Assembly: GCF_003319105.1 (NCBI RefSeq)
Contig: NZ_QOHH01000003.1
Span: 124,001 to 188,000 of the forward strand
Length of the DNA stretch: 64,000 nucleotides
DNA from: Blastococcus sp. TF02-09
GTDB taxonomy: Bacteria > Actinomycetota > Actinomycetes > Mycobacteriales > Geodermatophilaceae
Direction: 5' to 3'
Below are positions 58,537 to 64,000 of this stretch, one piece after another. The notes beneath the pieces were generated by a model, which ran no database searches, was not told the origin of the DNA, and saw only the letters and a list, made by a program, of their open reading frames with translations. The number at the start of each line of letters is the position of its first letter. The stretch's first letter is position 1. Position numbers and translations under genes: made by a program.

Positions 58537-58890
58537 TCAGTCCGCGTGCCCGACGACGTTGACCACGACGCCGTGCGGATCGCGCACGAAGAAGCGGCGC
58601 ACGCCCCACGGCTCGTGGGTGAGCGGGTGCACGATCTCGTAGCCGCGGCGCTGCGCCTCGGCGTACGCGGCATCGACGTCCAGCACCGCCACGCTCATCG
58701 CCGACTGCTCGGGAGCGGTCGGGTCGTGGGCGATCAGGGTCACCTGGATGCTCGGGTTCGACGGCGACCGGAAGCTGGTCACCCAGCCCAGGTCGAACTG
58801 CTTCTCCAGCCCGAGGAAGTCCTCGTAGAAGTCGTGGCCGCCGGCCGGGTCGTCGACGGTCAGGTTGGTGCTGATCCGGTGCAGGTGCAT
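58537..58890 (-). CDS. VOC-family (glyoxalase/bleomycin-resistance fold) protein
   Basis: 117 residues with two beta-alpha-beta-beta-beta modules: FYEDFLGLEKQFDLGWVTSF and RRGYEIVHPLTHEPWGVRRFFVRDPHGVVVNVVGH. The PWGVRRFFVRDPHGVVVNV end is typical of VOC dioxygenase or resistance proteins. Ligand unknown. 59 bp after hisF. Confidence 0.85.
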   Translation of the reverse strand: MHLHRISTNLTVDDPAGGHDFYEDFLGLEKQFDLGWVTSFRSPSNPSIQVTLIAHDPTAPEQSAMSVAVLDVDAAYAEAQRRGYEIVHPLTHEPWGVRRFFVRDPHGVVVNVVGHAD

Positions 58891-58949
58891 GGCGGGCGCT
58901 CCGACGTCGGGCCGCCCACCCTGCTCGCCGGTCCGGCGCACGTCCAGGC

Positions 58950-59720
58950 CTAGCGGACCGGGACGCCGGCGCGGGCCAGCTCGGCCTTGACGTCGCCGAC
59001 CCGCAGCTTGCCGAAGTGGAAGACGCTGGCAGCGAGCACGGCGTCGGCACCGGCCTCGACCGCGGGCGGGAAGTCCTCCACCCGGCCCGCTCCCCCGCTG
59101 GCGATCACCGGGACGGTCACCTCGCGGCGCACGGCGCGGATCAGCTCGGTGTCGAACCCGGCCTGGGTGCCGTCGGCGTCCATGGAGTTCAGCAGCACCT
59201 CGCCGACGCCCAGCGCTGCCGCCTGCACGACCCACCCGACGGCGTCCCGGCCGGTGCCGCGGCGACCGCCGTGGGTGGTGATCTCGAAGCCCGAGTCGGT
59301 GGCCGCACCGTCGCGCACCCGGCGGGCGTCGACCGAGAGCACCAGTACCTGGCTGCCGAACCGCTGGGCGATCTCGGCGATCAGCTCGGGGCGGGCGACG
59401 GCGGCGGTGTTCACGCCGACCTTGTCCGCACCGGCCCGCAGCAGCTTGTCGACGTCCTCGACGGTGCGCACGCCGCCGCCGACGGTCAGGGGGATGAACA
59501 CGCTCTCCGCCGTCCGCCGGACGACGTCGTAGGTGGTCTCCCGCTTGCCGGAGCTCGCGCTGATGTCGAGGAAGGTCAGCTCGTCGGCGCCCTCGGCGTC
59601 GTAGACCCGGGCCATCTCCACCGGGTCGCCGGCGTCGCGCAGGTCGACGAAGTTGACGCCCTTCACCACCCGCCCCTGGTCGACGTCCAGGCACGGGATG
59701 ACGCGTACGGACAAGCTCAT
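58950..59720 (-). CDS. hisF: Imidazole glycerol phosphate synthase subunit HisF
   Basis: Cyclase half of the HisHF enzyme, making IGP and AICAR. 256-residue barrel with [18 protein letters not shown] (catalytic Asp near residue 12), the FLDISAS block, [15 protein letters not shown] phosphate site, [14 protein letters not shown] (second catalytic Asp) and [16 protein letters not shown] overlaps the ridA stop (ATGA). AICAR made here is the ZMP sensed by the riboswitch at 48.3 kb. Confidence 0.96.
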   Translation of the reverse strand: MSLSVRVIPCLDVDQGRVVKGVNFVDLRDAGDPVEMARVYDAEGADELTFLDISASSGKRETTYDVVRRTAESVFIPLTVGGGVRTVEDVDKLLRAGADKVGVNTAAVARPELIAEIAQRFGSQVLVLSVDARRVRDGAATDSGFEITTHGGRRGTGRDAVGWVVQAAALGVGEVLLNSMDADGTQAGFDTELIRAVRREVTVPVIASGGAGRVEDFPPAVEAGADAVLAASVFHFGKLRVGDVKAELARAGVPVR

Positions 59721-60109
59721 GCCGGCACCCCCCGGACGGCGTCGGCCTCGATCTCCACCAGCATCACCGGATCGATGAGCGCGGCCACCTGCACCATCGT
59801 CGTCGCCGGCCGGATGTCGCCGAAGACCTCGCCGTGCGCCCGGCCGATCTCCTCCCAGCGCGCGATGTCGGTGACGAACATCCGGGTGCGGACGACGTCG
59901 CCCAGCGTGAACCCGGCGCGCTCGAGGGATTCCGCGATGGTCGCGAGGCACTGGCGGGTCTGCGCGGCGGCGTCCCCGGGGTGCACGACGACCCCGTCGA
60001 CGACGGCCGTCGTGCCGCTCACCCAGGCGGCCTCCCCGCGGACGACGACCCGGCTGTAGCCGACGACCGCCTCCCAGGGCGCTCCGGAGCCCAGCCGGAT
60101 GACGCTCAT
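59717..60109 (-). CDS. RidA-family (YjgF/YER057c/UK114) protein
   Basis: 130 residues. Family blocks: [50 protein letters not shown] and the closing [21 protein letters not shown]. The Arg that binds the carboxylate of enamine/imine substrates is in VVRTRMFV. RidA deaminates reactive enamines such as 2-aminoacrylate. It is wedged between priA and hisF with ATGA overlaps on both sides; in Mycobacterium an inositol phosphatase gene takes this slot. Confidence 0.85.
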   Translation of the reverse strand: MSVIRLGSGAPWEAVVGYSRVVVRGEAAWVSGTTAVVDGVVVHPGDAAAQTRQCLATIAESLERAGFTLGDVVRTRMFVTDIARWEEIGRAHGEVFGDIRPATTMVQVAALIDPVMLVEIEADAVRGVPA

Positions 60110-60837
60110 GCGAGCTCCTCGGTGATCCTCAACGCCTCCGGCAGCGTGAAGGCGCCGGCGTAGAGGGCCTTGCCGACGATCGCGCCCTCGACGCCGACGG
60201 CGGTCAGGCCGGCGAGCGCGCGGATGTCGTCGAGCGAGCTGACGCCGCCGGAGGCGATGACCGGCCGCGGCGTGGCGGCACACACCTCGCGTAGCAGCTC
60301 CAGGTTCGGGCCCTTCAGCGTGCCGTCCTTGGTGATGTCGGTGACGACGTAGCGGGCGCACCCCTCGGCGTCCAGGCGGGCGAGGGTCTCGTAGAGCTCG
60401 CCGCCCTCCTGCGTCCAGCCGCGGGCGGCCAGCCGGGTGCCGCGCACGTCCAGGCCGACGGCGATGCGGTCACCGTGCTCGGCGATGGCGCGGGCGCACC
60501 ACTCGGGCGACTCCAGCGCCGCGGTGCCCAGGTTGACCCGCCGGCAGCCGGTGGCCAGCGCGGCGGCCAGCGACTCGTCGTCCCGGATGCCGCCGGAGAG
60601 CTCGACGTCGACGTCCAGCTCGCCGACGACGCGGGCCAGCAGCTCGCGGTTGGAGCCACGGCCGAAGGCGGCGTCGAGGTCGACCAGGTGCACCCACTCG
60701 GCGCCGTCGGTCTGCCACTGGAGGGCGGCGTCGAGGGGGTCGCCGTAGGAGGTCTCGCTGCCGGCCTCCCCCTGCACGAGGCGGACGGCCTGTCCGTCGG
60801 CGACGTCGACGGCGGGGAGGAGCTGCAGCTTCGGCAC
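60106..60837 (-). CDS. priA: Phosphoribosyl isomerase PriA (HisA, probably also TrpF)
   Basis: 243-residue barrel: [21 protein letters not shown] (catalytic Asp11), [53 protein letters not shown] (second Asp near residue 174) and [13 protein letters not shown]. In actinobacteria this protein catalyses both the HisA and the TrpF isomerisation; no trpF gene is in the window although trpC, trpB, trpA and trpE are, which fits. GTG start. Coupled to ridA by ATGA. Confidence 0.93.
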   Translation of the reverse strand: MPKLQLLPAVDVADGQAVRLVQGEAGSETSYGDPLDAALQWQTDGAEWVHLVDLDAAFGRGSNRELLARVVGELDVDVELSGGIRDDESLAAALATGCRRVNLGTAALESPEWCARAIAEHGDRIAVGLDVRGTRLAARGWTQEGGELYETLARLDAEGCARYVVTDITKDGTLKGPNLELLREVCAATPRPVIASGGVSSLDDIRALAGLTAVGVEGAIVGKALYAGAFTLPEALRITEELA

Positions 60838-60888
60838 GGTGACCAGCCTAGGAGCGGCGGCGCCGGTGCACTGCGGCAGGCTGTCGCC

Positions 60889-61488
60889 GTGGAGTTCGCA
60901 GAGGTGGTCCGGCGCCGTCGCATGGTGCGCAACTACGACCCCGACCGCCCGGTGCCCGCCGAGGTGCGGGAACGGCTGCTGGCGCACGCCATCCGGGCGC
61001 CGTCGGCCGGGTTCAGCCAGGGCTGGGCGTTCCTGGTGCTGGAGACCCAGGAGGAGCGGGACCGCTTCTGGACGGCGACCACCGACGCCGGTGCGCCCGA
61101 CGGCTGGCTGACGCGGATGCGCCGGGCGCCGCTGCTGGTCGTGCTGTTCTCCAACAAGCAGGCCTATCTGGACCGCTACGCCGAGCCGGACAAGGGGTGG
61201 GCCGACCGCGACGAGGCGCGGTGGCCGGTGCCGTACTGGGACGTCGACGCGGGGATGGCGTCGCTGCTGATGCTGCTGACCGCCGTCGACGAGGGCCTGG
61301 GCGCCTGCTTCTTCGGCGTGCCGGGCGACAAGGTGGATGCGCTGCGGGCCGCGTTCGGCGTGCCGCCGGAGTACCGGCCGGTGGGCTGCCTGGCGTTCGG
61401 CTACGCCGGGGACGGCGACCGCCGCTCCCCCTCGCTGAGCCGGGGCCGGCGGGGCGTCGACGAGGTCGTGCACCGCGGGTGCTGGTGA
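60889..61488 (+). CDS. Nitroreductase-family flavoprotein
   Basis: 199 residues. FMN-binding start [61 protein letters not shown] and a C-terminal [20 protein letters not shown]. An NADPH-dependent reductase of unknown substrate. Plus strand, divergent from priA (start-to-start 51 bp). GTG start. It interrupts the run of his genes. Confidence 0.87.
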   Translation: MEFAEVVRRRRMVRNYDPDRPVPAEVRERLLAHAIRAPSAGFSQGWAFLVLETQEERDRFWTATTDAGAPDGWLTRMRRAPLLVVLFSNKQAYLDRYAEPDKGWADRDEARWPVPYWDVDAGMASLLMLLTAVDEGLGACFFGVPGDKVDALRAAFGVPPEYRPVGCLAFGYAGDGDRRSPSLSRGRRGVDEVVHRGCW

Positions 61489-62273
61489 GCGGAGACCCGG
61501 GCTGCGGCGCGGTCGCGACCGTCCACCTCGACGCGCCTCCGGCCCTGGTGCTGTCCGTGCCGCACGGCGGAACACTCGTGCCAACCCGGTGCGCGGAGGG
61601 TCTGCGCGTCCCCCCGGAGCAGCTGTGGTCGGACTGGCGGACCGCCGAGCTGCTCGACCTGAGCGCCGATCTCGTCGTCCCCGCGGTCGTGGCCAGGCTG
61701 AGCCGCTTCGTCGCTGATCCGAACCGAGCGCCGGTCGAGCCCCTCCACGGTGACTTCTGGTCCACAGCGGTTCCGGCGCGCGACCCCGTCGGGGCGCCGC
61801 TGTACGACCGACCGCTCACCGCCGAGGAGCTGCAGTACCGCCTCGAGCTGGCACACGTTCCTTTCCACCGGGCGCTCGACCGTGCGCTGGCCGCAGCATT
61901 GCACCGGCACCCGCGGGTGCTGCTGCTGGATATGCACAGCTTCGGCCTGCCGCTGGGCGTGGATGTCGTCCTCGGCGACGGCGGAGGCTCGACGGCCGGC
62001 CGAGGGGCAAGCGAACAGGTCGAGCGGGCGTTCCGCCAGCAAGGGTTCACGGTTGCCTGGAACCTTCGCTTCACCGGGGGCCACATCGTCCGGCGATGGG
62101 CGAACGACCATCGGGTCGACGCGCTCCAGGTGGAAGTGAATCAGCGGCTCCACCTGAACAGCTCGGACGTCGAGGCCGCCCGCCCGAACCCGCGGCCGGA
62201 TGCAGCAGGCTGGCTGACGACGCGGCGGGCTCTCGCCGGAGTGATCGGTTCGCTCGTCCGCTCGGTGTGCTGA
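61485..62273 (+). CDS. N-formylglutamate amidohydrolase-family protein
   Basis: About 262 residues. Family blocks: [14 protein letters not shown] (metal His), WTD-like [32 protein letters not shown] (metal His) and a GHIVRRWAN...[12 protein letters not shown] end with Glu. The classical reaction is the last step of one histidine-degradation route, but many family members act on other N-formyl or amide substrates. GTG 61485 shares GTGA with the nitroreductase stop, so the two are coupled. Confidence 0.85.
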   Translation: MSGDPGCGAVATVHLDAPPALVLSVPHGGTLVPTRCAEGLRVPPEQLWSDWRTAELLDLSADLVVPAVVARLSRFVADPNRAPVEPLHGDFWSTAVPARDPVGAPLYDRPLTAEELQYRLELAHVPFHRALDRALAAALHRHPRVLLLDMHSFGLPLGVDVVLGDGGGSTAGRGASEQVERAFRQQGFTVAWNLRFTGGHIVRRWANDHRVDALQVEVNQRLHLNSSDVEAARPNPRPDAAGWLTTRRALAGVIGSLVRSVC

Positions 62274-62457
62274 CCCGTGAGGACTGGCGACTAAGGTCGC
62301 GGGGTCACCGACGGGCCCTGACGCCGGCATGACCGGATGGCCGCGCAGCTCTGGGGCACGCGAAGACGGCGCCGACTACACCCCTCACGACCGGCCCGGA
62401 ATGGTGGAACTGGTCTGGACCCGCCTTGCTGGCTCTGCAGCTCCTCGACTGGCTTGA
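62274..62457. other. Intergenic region between the amidohydrolase gene and hisH, with a tRNA-Leu-like patch
   Basis: 184 bp between convergent genes. At about 62391-62420 the plus strand reads gcccggaatggtggaactgg, then tctggacccgcc, which resembles the acceptor and D-arm of a bacterial tRNA-Leu, but no anticodon or T-arm can be folded downstream. No other feature is seen. Confidence 0.3.
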
Positions 62458-63096
62458 TCAGTCCAGCGTGTTCAGCCAGTTGGTAAGCAGTTGGGCGCCG
62501 GCGTCGCCGCTCTTCTCGGGGTGGAACTGCGTCGCGGACAGCGCCGTGTTCTCCACCCCGGCCACGAAGCGGTCGCCGTGCTCGGCCCAGGTGACCTTGG
62601 GCTTGGGCAGCGGGGACGGACCGGTGTCCTGACCGAGCGCGAAGTCGCGGACGCCGTAGGAGTGCACGAAGTAGAAGCGCTCGTTCTCGAGGCCGTCGAA
62701 GAGCACGCTGCCGGGGGCGACGTCGACCTGGTTCCAGCCCATGTGCGGCAGAACGGGGGCCTGTAGCTGCTCGACGACTCCGGGCCACTCGCCGCAGCCC
62801 TCCGCGTCGTGGCCGTGCTCGACGCCGCGGTCGAACAGGATCTGCATGCCGACGCAGATGCCGAGCACGGGGCGGCCACCCGCGAGGCGACGGCCGATGA
62901 TGCGCGGGCCGTCGACCGCCTTGAGGCCCTCCATGCACGCGGCGAAGGCGCCAACCCCGGGGACGACGAGACCGTCGGCGTCCAGAGCGGTCTGCGCATC
63001 GGAGGTCACCGTGACATCGGCGCCCACGCGGGCCAGCGCGCGCTCGGCCGAGCGCAGATTGCCCGACCCGTAGTCGAGGACCGCCACCTTCTTCAC
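62458..63096 (-). CDS. hisH: Imidazole glycerol phosphate synthase subunit HisH
   Basis: Glutaminase half of IGP synthase. 212 residues: [13 protein letters not shown] (5-17), [17 protein letters not shown] with the nucleophile Cys near residue 80, [15 protein letters not shown] and the QFHPEKS His-Glu pair. GTG 63096 is used; GTG 63105 is possible, and an AGGAGG sits further up at about 63127. Two plus-strand genes separate it from priA, and the expected upstream hisB/hisC are replaced by foreign-looking DNA. Confidence 0.94.
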   Translation of the reverse strand: MKKVAVLDYGSGNLRSAERALARVGADVTVTSDAQTALDADGLVVPGVGAFAACMEGLKAVDGPRIIGRRLAGGRPVLGICVGMQILFDRGVEHGHDAEGCGEWPGVVEQLQAPVLPHMGWNQVDVAPGSVLFDGLENERFYFVHSYGVRDFALGQDTGPSPLPKPKVTWAEHGDRFVAGVENTALSATQFHPEKSGDAGAQLLTNWLNTLD

Positions 63097-63352
63097 CCCT
63101 GCCACGCTACCGACCAGCGCAGCGACCCTCCTCGTAATTCCCGCGCCCACGTGTGCCCGGTAGGTCTGCCTGGAACTGCACACAACCTTCGAAGTGCTAA
63201 ACCGCACGCCCTGATGTCGAGCCTGACGGATCCGCACGTCCCTTGAGCCCTGGTTTGAGGGAGCCATCCGATGTAACGACCTACCGGTAACCCCTACCGC
63301 GCCGGCGGATTAAGCATCAGTGGTCTTCCAAGCTTGCACTGTCGCGAGAGCC

Positions 63353-63856
63353 TCAATCCTCAGGGACAAGCGGGATGCCCAACGCTTCGCTGACCCGATC
63401 ATCAATGCCGCGATAGCTCGCCAGGACCCACTCGCCGCACGGTTCGATGGGCGCGGGCAGCAAGTTCCCGGAGACGTCGCGGTACTCCCCGTTGGCCAGA
63501 CGGAAGCAGGGGCTCGGGAGCAAATCTTCTGGCTCCAGAGGCCGGCTATTCACCGTCTCGAAATAGCCCTTTTTCCAAGCCAGTTGATTAGTGAACACAG
63601 GAGGAATCAAAAGTCGATCCGGCTTTAACGTTCGCATGTCCGGCTGCTTCGCCTCTGAGCGCGCCCGGTAAACGTAAATAAGATTGGCTCCAGGCATGGG
63701 GGCCCGGGAAAGATCCAAATTGATCTCAACCACACGACCAAAGAGGTACAGGCCGTCGGGCGGCTGCATTGCGAACACGTCGCCTACCTGAGGCTTTTTG
63801 CGTGACGCCCTAAGTGTCCTTAGGTTAACACTCAACGCCCATTCCTCCTGAGCCAT
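63353..63856 (-). CDS. Probable Imm26-family immunity protein
   Basis: 167 residues, visibly less GC-rich than the rest of the window. PQVGDVFAMQPPDGLYLFGRVVEINL near residue 28, then NLIYVYRARSE and DRLLIPPVFTNQLAWKKGYFETV, match the layout of immunity protein 26. ATG 63856 is chosen; an in-frame GTG lies 12 bp upstream. Its start overlaps the end of the upstream toxin frame by 25 bp, so toxin and antidote are translationally coupled. Immunity function is inferred from family and position. Confidence 0.62.
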   Translation of the reverse strand: MAQEEWALSVNLRTLRASRKKPQVGDVFAMQPPDGLYLFGRVVEINLDLSRAPMPGANLIYVYRARSEAKQPDMRTLKPDRLLIPPVFTNQLAWKKGYFETVNSRPLEPEDLLPSPCFRLANGEYRDVSGNLLPAPIEPCGEWVLASYRGIDDRVSEALGIPLVPED

Positions 63857-64000
63857 GACATTCCCCACGCCAGTGCCTCGGTGTAGTGGCGACGCCTAGA
63901 GGAGATGCTATTAATTTTGTTCAAGTACTGTGGGTTCGATCTAATCAAGGCTTGCTCGATTGCCCGTGCTTGGCGACGAGTGACCGGCTCTGTGGTGACT
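63832..64000 (-). CDS. C-terminus of a probable polymorphic toxin (5' end outside window)
   Basis: The last 55 residues of a minus-strand frame that enters from beyond base 64000. It contains VTRRQARAIEQALIRSNPQ and LNKINSIS, and ends in ALAWGMSWLRRNGR. An ARAIEQALI helix followed by NKINSIS and a W-rich end is what I recall from C-terminal nuclease-type domains of secreted polymorphic toxins (GIY-YIG-like group). The frame ends inside the Imm26-like gene. With only 55 residues, domain class is uncertain. Confidence 0.5.
   Translation of the reverse strand, partial: VTTEPVTRRQARAIEQALIRSNPQYLNKINSISSRRRHYTEALAWGMSWLRRNGR

Noticed and set aside
63097-63352. Gene or CRISPR-like repeats in the gap between hisH and the immunity gene
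   Set aside because: Short frames lack ribosome-binding sites and no direct repeats are visible; this is likely hisH leader plus junction DNA.

Overview
The window is a very GC-rich stretch of actinobacterial chromosome. The signs are GTG starts, ATGA/GTGA stop-start overlaps, an SsgA-family gene, the phosphatidylinositol-mannoside genes pgsA1-patA-pimA, a PdtaR-type ANTAR regulator and a HisA/TrpF-type PriA. SsgA plus the overall gene order suggest a Geodermatophilaceae-like or related soil actinobacterium; the genus cannot be fixed from sequence alone. Gene order follows two blocks known from Mycobacterium: the thrS-to-pdxT block (compare Rv2614c-Rv2604c) and the coaE-to-his/trp block (compare Rv1631-Rv1602).

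Layout. 1-7.4 kb: a tightly coupled minus-strand operon thrS, HIT phosphorylase, pgsA1, patA, pimA, LemA-like, pdxS, pdxT (tRNA charging, Ap4A turnover, PI-mannoside lipid synthesis, PLP synthesis). 7.5-13.2 kb: CapA lipoprotein, MOSC, HNH, a PGPGW membrane protein, an SsgA-family regulator, four tRNA genes, a membrane-anchored GNAT, coaE and an unknown 90-residue basic protein. 13.4-21.7 kb: rpsA, a methyltransferase with a ParB/Srx-fold partner, a broken NTPase remnant, an AAC(2')-I-like acetyltransferase, DUF1990, polA, a hotdog thioesterase and a GNAT. 21.9-26.9 kb: a complete branched-chain amino-acid type ABC importer. 27-32.7 kb: pdtaR, a short-variable-arm tRNA-Leu, a phosphoribosyltransferase, an aromatic amino-acid type decarboxylase, tesB and pyk. 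32.7-38.9 kb: gltBD. 39.3-48.2 kb: a minus-strand operon running from a FAD dehydrogenase through hisI, trpE, trpC, trpB and trpA to lgt. 48.2-50.8 kb: a ZTP riboswitch, folD and a divergent glutamine-synthetase homologue. 50.8-55.6 kb: a small membrane protein, a heterodimeric ABC exporter and a DinB/TIGR03085 protein. 55.7-58 kb: a large secreted alpha/beta hydrolase. 58-63.1 kb: SRPBCC, VOC, hisF, ridA, priA, then two plus-strand genes (nitroreductase, N-formylglutamate amidohydrolase) wedged in front of hisH.

The right edge (about 63.3-64.0 kb) changes character. Base composition drops and a minus-strand toxin C-terminus overlaps a probable Imm26 immunity gene. This looks like the end of a polymorphic-toxin island inserted immediately upstream of hisH, where hisB/hisC would be expected.

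The best candidates for follow-up are the toxin-immunity edge, the unknown 90-residue protein flanked by strong terminators, the methyltransferase/ParB-fold pair, the odd glutamine-synthetase homologue beside the ZTP-controlled folD, and the tRNA-Leu with a class-I variable arm.
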